This document shows positions 1 to 7,540 of a DNA stretch of 42,065 nt, in pieces; position 1 is the first letter of the stretch, and the number at the start of each line of letters is the position of its first letter. The translations under genes were made by a program, and so were the position numbers. Under the pieces are notes generated by a model. That model searched no databases. It was not told the origin of the DNA and worked only from the letters and a program-made list of their open reading frames with translations. This DNA comes from JAICWY01 sp964531205 (GTDB lineage Bacteria > Vulcanimicrobiota > Vulcanimicrobiia > Vulcanimicrobiales > Vulcanimicrobiaceae): assembly GCA_964531205.1 (NCBI GenBank), contig CAZHGH010000019.1, forward strand, positions 1 to 42,065. The letters run 5' to 3'.

Positions 1-344
1 GCGTGGAAGAGTTACGTACGACGATCAAAACTGCGACGGATATCGAGAAGTTCGTGCGCGGCAGCACGGCGGGTTTCAACTCGCCGACGTTCGTTTGTGA
101 CGCGCCCGGCGGTGGCGGCAAACGCGACGTGCATAGCTACGAGTACTACGATCGCGAGAACGGCATCGCGGTGTACGCTGCACCGAGCGTCAAACCCGGC
201 AAGGCGTTCTTGTACTTCGATCCCATCGACAAACTTTCGGCGGATGCGCAGGCACGCTGGGCCGTGCGCGAGATTCAGGAGCAGATGATCCACGAGGCTC
301 TCGCTAAGGCGGGCACTCGGGACGAGGCACTCGTACTCGCTTAA
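1..344 (+). CDS. Lysine 2,3-aminomutase-family protein, C-terminal fragment
   Basis: This is the 3' end of a gene whose start lies before the window; the frame is open from base 3 and stops with TAA at 342-344. The visible 113 residues match the C-terminal part of KamA-type radical SAM aminomutases. They include the motif PTFVCDAPGGGGK, whose final Lys (residue 40 of the fragment) corresponds to the PLP-binding lysine of lysine 2,3-aminomutase. KamA-family enzymes use a [4Fe-4S] cluster, SAM and PLP to move an amino group from the alpha to the beta carbon, and act in the cytoplasm. The radical SAM CxxxCxxC motif lies outside the window, so lysine, glutamate and EpmB-like subfamilies cannot be separated. 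A strong terminator follows at once. Confidence 0.8.
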   Translation, partial: VEELRTTIKTATDIEKFVRGSTAGFNSPTFVCDAPGGGGKRDVHSYEYYDRENGIAVYAAPSVKPGKAFLYFDPIDKLSADAQARWAVREIQEQMIHEALAKAGTRDEALVLA

Positions 345-362
345 GCCCCCGAGCAGTAAAAG

Positions 363-395
363 AAAAGCGCCCGCTATTACCGCGGGCGCTTTTTT
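363..395 (+). terminator. Rho-independent terminator after the KamA-like gene
   Basis: A perfect 8-bp GC stem (GCGCCCGC at 367-374, GCGGGCGC at 382-389) with a 7-nt loop is followed by a run of six T at 390-395. It is preceded by AAAA, so it may also work on the other strand. It lies 20 bases after the stop codon. Confidence 0.9.
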
Positions 396-410
396 CAGGG
401 TGCGCACTTT

Positions 411-492
411 GTCATCCTGAGGTATCGAAGGACCCCGAGCAAAGCGTTCGCGTTGCGAACGCGCCGTCAAGGGGCGAGCGCGCAGCGCTCGC
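411..492 (+). repeat. Dispersed two-hairpin element, copy A
   Basis: This copy has a conserved head (GTCATCCTGAGGTATCGAA at 411-429), then GGACCCCGAGCAAA. Hairpin 1 follows (GCGTTCGC at 444-451, loop GTT, GCGAACGC at 455-462), then a GTCAAGG linker and hairpin 2 (GCGAGCGC at 474-481, loop GCA, GCGCTCGC at 485-492). Other copies are at 25216-25298 (+), 25510-25593 (-) and 28011-28093 (-), with a head-only fragment at 1088-1108 (-). The stem sequences differ between most copies while 8-bp pairing and 3-4-nt loops are kept. The stop codon of the next gene lies 8 bases beyond the element. Confidence 0.85.
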
Positions 493-499
493 AAAACAG

Positions 500-1030
500 C
501 TACGGCATTGTGTAATCCGGGTGATCGCCTGACTCCAAGTTCACGCGAAATTGCACACGTTCGCTGGAAAAAGGATCCCAACAACTCACGTGGGCAAATG
601 AGTCATCGGCTCGCTCAACGCTCAGCTCATCGAGACAAAGCCGCTCTTGCCAGATGACGCGCTGCTCGTAAGCGATAAGGTCGGTATCGGTGTTTAATAA
701 TAGAACGTTGCGCTGCGGTACTTGCATGACACCGACGATGTTCTCGAATATTATTGCGGTGTAATTGGCCGCTCGTTCAACGTTTACGATGAACGCCGTT
801 CCGCCAGCGAGTACGCAAAGCTCACTTCGGTTCGGGCATGTATACAACCCGTATGATTTTCCAGGACCGGGCGTGAAAACACCGCACCACCCAGTGTCGT
901 TATAAGTCACTTCAACGAGGATGTCGGGAACATGCTTCTCGCCTTCGAACGGAAAGTGAACTACTGGACGTTCAATCAGCTTGAAAGCGTAATCGGCAGC
1001 GAATAGCGTTTGTATAGGAATGGGTTGCAT
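500..1030 (-). CDS. Orphan hypothetical protein, 176 aa
   Basis: This is a complete ORF (ATG at 1030, TAG at 500-502) of a family I do not recognise. It has no signal peptide or membrane segment. It looks like a soluble, beta-rich, acidic protein with many aromatic residues and five Cys (in YNDTGWCGVF, LYTCPNRSELCVL, QERLCLDEL, VSCWDPF). The gene looks less GC-rich than its neighbours and has no clear Shine-Dalgarno, both consistent with an accessory gene. It lies between copy A of the two-hairpin element and the inverted head fragment at 1088-1108. The reading frame is intact and the protein composition is natural, so I take it as a real gene. Its function is unknown. Confidence 0.6.
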   Translation of the reverse strand: MQPIPIQTLFAADYAFKLIERPVVHFPFEGEKHVPDILVEVTYNDTGWCGVFTPGPGKSYGLYTCPNRSELCVLAGGTAFIVNVERAANYTAIIFENIVGVMQVPQRNVLLLNTDTDLIAYEQRVIWQERLCLDELSVERADDSFAHVSCWDPFSSERVQFRVNLESGDHPDYTMP

Positions 1031-1087
1031 AAGCAGCAGAATTATGTAATTTCCCGGCTATGAATACTGCGCGACCTGCGGCCGCGC

Positions 1088-1108
1088 CCTTCGATACCTC
1101 AGGATGAC
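1088..1108 (-). repeat. Dispersed two-hairpin element, head fragment (copy E)
   Basis: On the minus strand this reads GTCATCCTGAGGTATCGAAGG, the head of the element, identical to copy A over the head. It is inverted relative to copy A. The typical two hairpins do not follow; only a degenerate GC-rich stretch does. The head overlaps the last codons and TGA stop of the P450 gene, so the P450 C-terminus (Ser-Ser-stop) is encoded by the repeat. Confidence 0.75.
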
Positions 1109-2364
1109 GACTTCATCCGCACCGGGCCCCGAGGACGTAGCGTAATAATAGGCTCAGCGTGAACCACTTCATCCGGCGATTCCAAATCGAACCGGTACCG
1201 CGTTGCAATAGTTGAAATGTGAATGCGTGCTTCGTTCCAAGCAAAGCGATCGCCGATGCATTTGCGCGAGCCGCCGCCGAACGGAAAGTATGCAAACGCG
1301 GGAAGCTCGGGCGGATTGCCGAGCCAGCGTTCCGGCAAATACTCTTCGGGTCGATCGAAGTACTGCGGTGAGCGATGCATCACGAGCTGGCTCATCAGCA
1401 CCGTAGCGCCTTTGTCTAACCGCCATCCCGCAGCTTCGACCGTACTTTTTGCGTCCCGGCCCAAAATCCACGCGGGCGGATACAACCGCAACGTTTCGTT
1501 CAATACGGCGTCGACATACGGCGTATCCGGATTCGCCTGCACCTCTTCACGCAAGCGTTCGCGAACCGCCGGATTCTTTGCAAGCAGATACCACGTCCAC
1601 GTGAGGGCGTTCGCCGTCGTTTCGTGCCCCGCAATGAACAGCGTCATCACCTCATCGCGCACTTGCTGGTCGTCATCGCTGGACTGCAGCAACATGGACA
1701 GTGCATCACCGCGATCTTCGCCGCTTGCCCGCCGCTGCGCGATCAAGCGCAGCACGATGTCGTCCAAAACTTTGCGGGCATTGCGAAAGCGCAGCGTCGG
1801 GCCAAACGGCAAGCGGCGTTTGATGAACCCGAACGGACCGAGCACGTCGGGAAAAATCGTCACGACTTCCTGGAGCACGGCTCCGACGCGATCGGCTTCT
1901 TCGCCCGTATCGGCGCCGAACAGCGTCTTCGAAGCAATCCGTAACGTCAGTTCCATCATCTGCGCGTGCATGTCGAAAGCGCCGGACGGCGGCTGCCACG
2001 CCTGCGCATACTCGCGCATCGTTTGCTCGTAGCCCGCGATGCGCTGACGGTGGAACGCGGGTTGCACGACGCGGCGCATCTCACGATGCAACGGCTCCTC
2101 GCTCGTCACAAGGCCTTCACCAAGCAATTGGCGCATCGCGCGCGTGCCTTCCGACTTTACAAAGTGATGTTGGTGCGTCACGAGAACGTCTTTAATTGCT
2201 TCCGGATCGTTCAAAAAATAAAAGCGCCGCCACGGCACGCGAAACGCAGTCACAGGACCGTACTCGCGATCCATTTCGAAAAGAAACGTCGGAAACTCAC
2301 GCAGCGGTGTGCCACGCAGACGGCGATACGTCTCCCACATGCCGGGACCCGGAGGCTCGCGCAT
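1099..2364 (-). CDS. Cytochrome P450
   Basis: This is a haem-thiolate monooxygenase of 421 residues, a usual length for soluble bacterial P450s. It shows the I-helix oxygen-activation motif AGHETT (about 245-250), the K-helix ExxR as ETLR (290-293), and the haem loop FGGGSRKCIG (362-371) with the proximal Cys near 369. There is no N-terminal membrane anchor. I chose the ATG at 2364 because homologous sequence begins there (MREPPGPG...). A GGGAGG lies upstream inside the end of the SUI1 gene, somewhat far at about 15 nt. The frame stays open further upstream but overlaps the SUI1 gene. It starts 11 bases after the SUI1 stop, so the two form an operon. No ferredoxin or reductase gene is nearby, so redox partners must come from elsewhere. 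The substrate cannot be told from sequence. Confidence 0.92.
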   Translation of the reverse strand: MREPPGPGMWETYRRLRGTPLREFPTFLFEMDREYGPVTAFRVPWRRFYFLNDPEAIKDVLVTHQHHFVKSEGTRAMRQLLGEGLVTSEEPLHREMRRVVQPAFHRQRIAGYEQTMREYAQAWQPPSGAFDMHAQMMELTLRIASKTLFGADTGEEADRVGAVLQEVVTIFPDVLGPFGFIKRRLPFGPTLRFRNARKVLDDIVLRLIAQRRASGEDRGDALSMLLQSSDDDQQVRDEVMTLFIAGHETTANALTWTWYLLAKNPAVRERLREEVQANPDTPYVDAVLNETLRLYPPAWILGRDAKSTVEAAGWRLDKGATVLMSQLVMHRSPQYFDRPEEYLPERWLGNPPELPAFAYFPFGGGSRKCIGDRFAWNEARIHISTIATRYRFDLESPDEVVHAEPIITLRPRGPVRMKSSS

Positions 2365-2375
2365 CGTCGTTGCGC

Positions 2376-2675
2376 TCAACCTCCCGCTCTCTTCACTGCG
2401 CGGCCTTGCGCTTGAAAATGCGCGACGATCTTGTCGCGATGATCGCCTTGGATGACGACAACGCCTTCTTTCGCGGTACCACCCGTACCGCACAAGCGTT
2501 TGAGCGTTTTCGCAGTTTCCTCGAGTTCGCGTTCCGGCAAGCCGGTGATGACGGTTACCATACTTGCGCGCCGGCGCTCGCGAAACACGCGTACGACTCC
2601 GTCATCCGGAACACGATTCTTCACGCCGAGCGGTTCGGCAGGCCCCATAGAGCGCCCCGCCAAACGCCCGCGCAT
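2376..2675 (-). CDS. yciH: SUI1/eIF1-family translation factor (YciH-like)
   Basis: This short basic protein (99 aa from the ATG at 2675; 90 aa if it starts at the ATG at 2648) carries the SUI1 signature in its C-terminal half. The signature is VTVITGLPERELEE, then LKRLCGTGGTAKEG, then IQGDHRDK, ending KRAGG as in YciH. Archaeal and eukaryotic eIF1/SUI1 enforce start-codon fidelity on the small ribosomal subunit, and bacterial YciH is thought to influence initiation. Its first codon is two bases from the divergent LOG start codon, leaving no room for separate promoters unless the 2648 start is used. It probably leads an operon with the P450. No convincing Shine-Dalgarno precedes either start. 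Confidence 0.85.
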   Translation of the reverse strand: MRGRLAGRSMGPAEPLGVKNRVPDDGVVRVFRERRRASMVTVITGLPERELEETAKTLKRLCGTGGTAKEGVVVIQGDHRDKIVAHFQAQGRAVKRAGG

Positions 2676-2677
2676 CC

Positions 2678-3229
2678 ATGGCAAAGAGAATCGGCATTTT
2701 TTGCGGTGCGAATACCGGAAACGGCGAACGCTACATCGAGGTCGCTGCGCATACTGCACGACGGTTAGTAGAGGAAGGCTTCGGTATCGTCTACGGCGGC
2801 GGACGCGTCGGCTTAATGGGCGTTATTGCCGACAGAGCGCTGCAGGCGGGCGGTGAAGTGATCGGCGTTATTCCCGAAGCGCTTGCAAGCCGCGAAGTTG
2901 CGCACAACGGTCTCACACAATTGCATGTTGTCGGTACGATGCACGAACGCAAAGCGTTGATGGCCGATCTGAGCGACGGCTTCATCGCTATTCCCGGCGG
3001 CTACGGCACGATGGACGAGTTTTGCGAGATCGTGACGTGGGCGCAATTGCGGATTCATGAAAAACCGATCGCGTTACTGAATAGCGACGGTTACTACGAT
3101 GAACTGCTCGCTCTGTTCGATAAGATGGTGCGTGAAGGATTTGTGAGCGTGAAGAATCGCGGCATCGTTCGCTCCGCACGCACGATCGACGAATTACTGC
3201 CGCTCATGGAAATCACTGCGCGCGCATAA
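2678..3229 (+). CDS. LOG-family nucleoside monophosphate phosphoribohydrolase
   Basis: This 183-residue Rossmann-like protein is of the 'Lonely Guy' (TIGR00730) family. It shows the glycine-rich GGGRVGLMG region (about 40-48), MHERK (88-92) and the family signature PGGYGTMDE (106-114), whose Glu is catalytic. Family members hydrolyse nucleoside 5'-monophosphates to base and ribose 5-phosphate. In plants and some actinobacteria this releases active cytokinins, while in most bacteria it is general nucleotide turnover. It acts in the cytoplasm. The start codon is two bases from the divergent SUI1 start and has no Shine-Dalgarno, so the transcript may have a very short or no leader. It is convergent with the first receptor gene. 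Confidence 0.9.
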   Translation: MAKRIGIFCGANTGNGERYIEVAAHTARRLVEEGFGIVYGGGRVGLMGVIADRALQAGGEVIGVIPEALASREVAHNGLTQLHVVGTMHERKALMADLSDGFIAIPGGYGTMDEFCEIVTWAQLRIHEKPIALLNSDGYYDELLALFDKMVREGFVSVKNRGIVRSARTIDELLPLMEITARA

Positions 3230-3236
3230 AAGCAAG

Positions 3237-3263
3237 GCGGGCCCGGCATGATGCCGAGCCCGC
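3237..3263. terminator. Hairpin between convergent genes
   Basis: GCGGGC (3237-3242) and GCCCGC (3258-3263) enclose a second paired segment (CGGCAT/ATGCCG), giving a long GC-rich stem. On the minus strand it is followed by CTTGCTTTTATG, a loose T-rich tail, so it probably ends the receptor transcript and may also serve the LOG gene. Confidence 0.7.
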
Positions 3264-3285
3264 GATCGTGTAGCGCTACGTCAAC

Positions 3286-6200
3286 TTACAGTTTGTACTG
3301 CAACTCGAAGTACGCTTGGAACGGTAGAGCCGCCGTGAACGGCGCGAACGGATAATTAAATACGTTCGAGTACACCGGACTGCCGTTGGAGATCGATCCC
3401 GGCGCATCACCATAGAAGAAGCCGCCGCCGAAGCCGGGTTGCCCCTTAAGCGGCCCTACGTAGTTGAAGTTGCCGGCCGTGCCCGTCGGATTCGAATCCC
3501 ATCCGCAGACGTAACGGTTTGCGGGGAACGCGGCTTGCCACGGAGTCTTCGTTCCGCCGTAGCACGTGTTGAAGATGTTCGTAAGTGTGACGTTCGCCGT
3601 CAATCTCGGCGAAATATCGTAGCGAATCAGCGCGCCTACGTTGATTTGCCACGGCTCTTGATATTGGCCTGGGGTGTCGAACCGCCCCGTGTACGGGTTC
3701 GGGATCGCGAGATCGCCGCTATCCGTAACGGGCGTCGGCCCTGCGGTCAAGAAGTCGCAGAAGCCGGCCGTCTGCGCGGTGAGACCGGGAATCGGTTTGC
3801 CGCTGGCGTCAACTGCTGCGCCTTCGTTTTGAGCGCACGTACGCGGATCGATGCCGTAATTATCGGTCGGCGATCCGTAATACGGGCCATCTTCGAGCGT
3901 AATGTTCGGTGCGATCGACCACTTTGCGTGCTTGTACTGGAACCACAGGTTGATTTGATTGGGCCAAATCGCAGACGTACCGCCTTGATCGTACGGAGCG
4001 TTCGGGAACTCGTTCGGATACGTCTGATACCAGGCGTTCCGATCGAGCAGCGGCTGCGCCGCGATATTGAAGTACGGATTTACGATATCCGCAGGTCCAA
4101 GCGTTGCCGGACACGCCTCACCGACGCCCGCGTTGTAGCACGGTGAGCCGCCTCCCGCCGACGTCAATGCGTTGAACGCTTTGATGTAGTTGTTCAGGTA
4201 GTCGATCGAATTCGTGCCGCTCGGCAAACTGCCGAATTGCACGATCGCTCGCGTGTACGTGTACGATAAACCACCCGACCAGCCGTCGCGTGTCGGATCG
4301 CCTTTTTGCAACGCGAGCTCGATGCCCCAGCTGTGTTGATGGCCGGTATTCGTACCTGAGACGAAGCCCGGTCCGAGCACCACGGTTTCGATTTGATTGT
4401 GCGTATCCCGATAGAACGGCGATAGTTTCACCGTCATGTCCGTACCGTGGAAATGATGCTCCACGGAGAAGTCATAGTTGTTCGAGTACTGCACGGGATT
4501 GTCGTGTGCCGGCGAGTTGAAGCCAAGACCCCAGAAACGGCTGAAGTCGAAGTTTGCTGCGCGTTTACCGGACTGATCCAAGTACTGCTCGAACGCCGTT
4601 TCCGTCGGTTGCGTGTACTTACCGGCGGAGAAGCGCAGCACCGTGTCCGGAGAAACGGTAATCGTGCCTCCGATGCGCGGCGAGACTTCGTGACGCGTAA
4701 ACTGCGTCGGTCCTTTCGCAGTGTACGCAATCGGGCCGCAGTCGAACGTGGTCACGTTATCGCAGAGCGCCGTGTTGCCAACGGGATGCAAACCCTCCTG
4801 CCCTGAAGGTGCTGTTCCGCAATGGCCCAGCGGCGTTGACGTGGTGATCAGGTTCGGCGGTACGGGTTCTCCCAAACCGAGCGGCGAGAACTGCGGAAGA
4901 CCCGTTCCCGGATCGTAGCAAAGCACGCGCGCGTATTGGTTGAACCAGAAGTTGAACTCCGGAGTGTTCGAGTCTGAGAGATTGTATTGATACTGCTCGT
5001 ACCGCACACCGAGATTGAAGTCCAAGCTCGATGTCGGCCGTAGTTCGTCTTCCAGTGCGAGTGAGATAAAGTCTGGGCGCACCGTATTGAAGGTTCCTTG
5101 GCCACCGGGTACGGTAACGAGCCAGTTTGACGTTCCTGCTAAGAAGCTCGCGCATCCGGGCGTGCCCGCAGCCGTCCCGCCTGCCGCGCAAGCCGTCGGA
5201 AGATTCAACGGCGCGGGATTCGCAAACGTGCCGCCAGCCGACGACGTATCGCAGTTTGCCGGCTGTCCGATGTGCGATCCTTTGAAGGCATAGCAGATCG
5301 GATTGTTCGGATCGCCGTTCGTCCAGTCGGTCACGCGAGAGCGCGAACCGAGATAGCCTGCGAGAAACGAACCGTTATTCCAACGCGCGACCGTTGCAGT
5401 CGTGTAGTTGGCGGTAAACCGCACGAGGTTTTGCGGATTGATTTGATCGGCTAATTGAAACTCGGCGCCGCGCGTGTGCGTCGTAAGCTCGTAATCCGCG
5501 GTACCGAACCAGCCCGGTCCGCCTTGACCGCAGAGCAAGCCGTCGATATAACACGTGCCTGCAGAAGGCGCTCCGCCGATCAGCCAGTCCGAATAGAACG
5601 TGTAACCGAAAAGACGCGCGTACGCGTTGGTCCCGATGTTCTTAGTATATTGAACCTTGACGATACCGACGTCGTTATGGAACGCGTCCTTTTGATTCGG
5701 TTCGATACCGACCGTTGGTGCAAAGGGCGAGTTGAGCGGGCGGTTCGTGTTCGAGTTCGGGAAGTAGTACGGCACGATTTTCGCCGAGGAAACCGTTTGG
5801 CCAAACCCCGTTCCCGGTGCGAAGATCTGCGTGTCGACGTATGGTATCGGGCTGTTTATTGAAGCGCACCCGAGACCATCGAGGTTCTCGTATCCGCACA
5901 ACCCTGGAGCAGGACCGGTATACGGATTGCCAAGCGCGTCGAATTGCCCGCACCCCGTCCCGGGACCGAAGCACGACGCCGAGGTTGCATACGGCGCCAG
6001 CAAGGCATTGAGCGTTGAAAAATTGCCGGCATCCACGATTGCGTCCGGATTCAGTTGCCACTGCATAGAATTGTCGTACAACAATTGAATGTCGTCGCGT
6101 CCGCTGTCGAACTTGTGCGGAACCGCGAAGTGGAAATTCAGTACGTTGTCGCGCTCGAAGATGTCCGAGATGAACGACGTGTTGAACGGGAAATACCCGA

Positions 6201-7350
6201 AGCATGCGCCGTTGAACGGGCCAGGATTTGCAACCGTAGTGCCAACCGGGAGTCCGGCGTTCGGACCACCGCGTTGGCACGGACCGAACGGACCGTTTTC
6301 CCATTGACCCGTCCACAGACCACCATCGGGCGGTGTGAGGAGATTGATACGTCCGCTTAGCGCATCAATCGGCGTCGCAAGCTCGGCGCCGCTCGCTAAA
6401 CCGTTGGAAAATCCGCTCGGATCTAAGCTGCTGAGATTGTTCCAATCGCCGTTCGGTAGATGTTGATTAAAGCCCATCAAACCGACGTAGTACGAGAACG
6501 TGCGGTTCGGATTCGATCCACCTGCTTCGGCAGTTAACGCATGATAGAAGCCCGGCACACCGATGCCGCCCTTAAGCGCACCGAATCCCGGATACGTTCC
6601 GGTTTTAATAACCTGGTTGATAAAACCGCCGAGCGTTGCCGATGAAGCGCCCGAAGGCGATCCGCCGGTGTACACTTGCAGCTCTTGCTGACCCAAGCTC
6701 GAGAGTGAATTCGCCTGATAGTTATCAAACGCGCGGTTCACGGGAACGCCGTCGAATTCGTATCCGACTTGGCTGTAAGCGGAGCCGCGAATGTAGAAGA
6801 CCTGTCCCCAGCCCGCGTTACCTATATATGATGTAACGCCGGGTTGAGAATAGATTCCCGAATACGCGTTGTTGAGATTGAAACCACCGCCGCTTCCGGA
6901 CACTACTTGTTGCGTCGCGGAGTTGACCGAATACACGTCGGATGTCGTCCCGGGCTTTACGAGATTGCCCGCGGCACGCGAGGTGATTCGAGCGATAGTT
7001 TTGAGTTGGGGCTGTGTTCGCAGCGAAACCGTTACGTTCTGATCGGCGAAAACGGTGACGCCGCCAACTGTTGCTGGTGTGTACTGATCTTTCTCCGCCG
7101 ACAATGCGTACGTATCGGGCGCAAGATTGAGGAATGTGAAATGTCCGCCGGCATCCGTCGTGGTGCTTGTGGTCTCCGAAGGCGAGCTTGCGGTGACTTT
7201 TGCGTCGCTCACAGGCTTACCGTTCGTCGAATCCGTCAGCGTGCCGGAGATGCCGCCCGTCGTGCCAGCCAGCGCCCACGTTACCTGGACAAGCATCGAT
7301 ACGAGAAGCAGCACGGCCACGAACGCATGCCGCATGCTGAGTTTCGGCAT
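3286..7350 (-). CDS. TonB-dependent-receptor-like outer-membrane protein 1
   Basis: This 1354-residue exported protein has a signal peptide (about 1-28, with a VAVLLLVSMLVQ core), a carboxypeptidase-regulatory-like beta-sandwich (about 30-112) and a plug-like domain (about 125-245, with FYIRGSAYSQVGYEFDGVPV). A long beta-barrel follows, ending in an alternating aromatic strand (YFELQYKL), as outer-membrane barrels do. I see no clear TonB box. The barrel has large Gly/Asn/Pro-rich loops with many Cys (for example GPCQRGG, GACFGYF, GTGCGQF, GLCGYENLDGLGC). The ATG at 7350 follows a strong AGGAGG 6 nt away. It is a tandem paralogue of the gene at 7541-11581, nearly identical over the N-terminal 260 residues and diverged in the barrel. 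Such receptors usually import metal complexes, vitamins, peptides or glycans; the ligand is unknown. Confidence 0.9.
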   Translation of the reverse strand: MPKLSMRHAFVAVLLLVSMLVQVTWALAGTTGGISGTLTDSTNGKPVSDAKVTASSPSETTSTTTDAGGHFTFLNLAPDTYALSAEKDQYTPATVGGVTVFADQNVTVSLRTQPQLKTIARITSRAAGNLVKPGTTSDVYSVNSATQQVVSGSGGGFNLNNAYSGIYSQPGVTSYIGNAGWGQVFYIRGSAYSQVGYEFDGVPVNRAFDNYQANSLSSLGQQELQVYTGGSPSGASSATLGGFINQVIKTGTYPGFGALKGGIGVPGFYHALTAEAGGSNPNRTFSYYVGLMGFNQHLPNGDWNNLSSLDPSGFSNGLASGAELATPIDALSGRINLLTPPDGGLWTGQWENGPFGPCQRGGPNAGLPVGTTVANPGPFNGACFGYFPFNTSFISDIFERDNVLNFHFAVPHKFDSGRDDIQLLYDNSMQWQLNPDAIVDAGNFSTLNALLAPYATSASCFGPGTGCGQFDALGNPYTGPAPGLCGYENLDGLGCASINSPIPYVDTQIFAPGTGFGQTVSSAKIVPYYFPNSNTNRPLNSPFAPTVGIEPNQKDAFHNDVGIVKVQYTKNIGTNAYARLFGYTFYSDWLIGGAPSAGTCYIDGLLCGQGGPGWFGTADYELTTHTRGAEFQLADQINPQNLVRFTANYTTATVARWNNGSFLAGYLGSRSRVTDWTNGDPNNPICYAFKGSHIGQPANCDTSSAGGTFANPAPLNLPTACAAGGTAAGTPGCASFLAGTSNWLVTVPGGQGTFNTVRPDFISLALEDELRPTSSLDFNLGVRYEQYQYNLSDSNTPEFNFWFNQYARVLCYDPGTGLPQFSPLGLGEPVPPNLITTSTPLGHCGTAPSGQEGLHPVGNTALCDNVTTFDCGPIAYTAKGPTQFTRHEVSPRIGGTITVSPDTVLRFSAGKYTQPTETAFEQYLDQSGKRAANFDFSRFWGLGFNSPAHDNPVQYSNNYDFSVEHHFHGTDMTVKLSPFYRDTHNQIETVVLGPGFVSGTNTGHQHSWGIELALQKGDPTRDGWSGGLSYTYTRAIVQFGSLPSGTNSIDYLNNYIKAFNALTSAGGGSPCYNAGVGEACPATLGPADIVNPYFNIAAQPLLDRNAWYQTYPNEFPNAPYDQGGTSAIWPNQINLWFQYKHAKWSIAPNITLEDGPYYGSPTDNYGIDPRTCAQNEGAAVDASGKPIPGLTAQTAGFCDFLTAGPTPVTDSGDLAIPNPYTGRFDTPGQYQEPWQINVGALIRYDISPRLTANVTLTNIFNTCYGGTKTPWQAAFPANRYVCGWDSNPTGTAGNFNYVGPLKGQPGFGGGFFYGDAPGSISNGSPVYSNVFNYPFAPFTAALPFQAYFELQYKL

Positions 7351-7416
7351 GGTTCCTCCTAGAGTGAGCTTGCCGCGGTAGGCCGCATGCTCTGCATGCG
7401 ACCCCGCGGTCTTTCT
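7351..7416 (-). promoter_or_regulatory. Structured 66-nt leader of receptor 1
   Basis: Between a TACGAT hexamer (7417-7422) and the ATG lie exactly 66 bases, the same as for receptor 2. On the minus strand they can fold into a two-level hairpin: outer CCGCGG/CCGCGG and inner GTCGCATGC-AGA-GCATGCGGC. The single-stranded CTAGGAGGAACC ribosome site comes last. The receptor 2 leader folds the same way with different bases in the stems. Whether the hairpin stabilises the mRNA or regulates it is not known. Confidence 0.65.
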
Positions 7417-7467
7417 ATCGTAGGATGAACCAAAATTTTAGGTAGTGAATTGCATGAATTCACAATT
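7417..7467 (-). promoter_or_regulatory. Candidate promoter and upstream block of receptor 1
   Basis: On the minus strand the block AATTGTGAATTCATGC (7452-7467) is followed after 29 bases by TACGAT (7417-7422), a possible -10 hexamer. Receptor 2 has AATTGTGAAGTCATGC, also 29 bases before TACGAT, and the same 66-base distance from TACGAT to ATG. No -35 consensus lies in between, which fits an activator-dependent promoter with the block centred near -50. Only here, the block lies inside a 26-bp inverted repeat (GTGAATTG at 7445-7452, CAATTCAC at 7463-7470). Confidence 0.6.
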
Positions 7468-7481
7468 CACAAGCTCACAGC

Positions 7482-7515
7482 AAAAATGGGCCCGGCCCCT
7501 CGAAGGCCGAGCCCA
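7482..7515 (-). terminator. Terminator of receptor 2
   Basis: On the minus strand TGGGC-T-CGGCC pairs with GGCCG-GGCCCA across a TTCGAGG loop (7487-7515), followed by TTTTT (7482-7486). It lies 26 bases past the receptor 2 stop, so the two receptor genes are transcribed separately. Confidence 0.85.
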
Positions 7516-7540
7516 CTTTTATTTGGTCCTTATATCGTGC

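Noticed and set aside
411..492. A CRISPR array or tRNA in the repeat regions
   Set aside because: The copies are dispersed, not tandem, with no spacers, and the hairpins do not form a cloverleaf.
7351..7480. A cobalamin riboswitch upstream of the TonB-receptor-like gene
   Set aside because: The leader is only 66 bases and lacks the conserved B12-box; the structure is a simple two-level hairpin.
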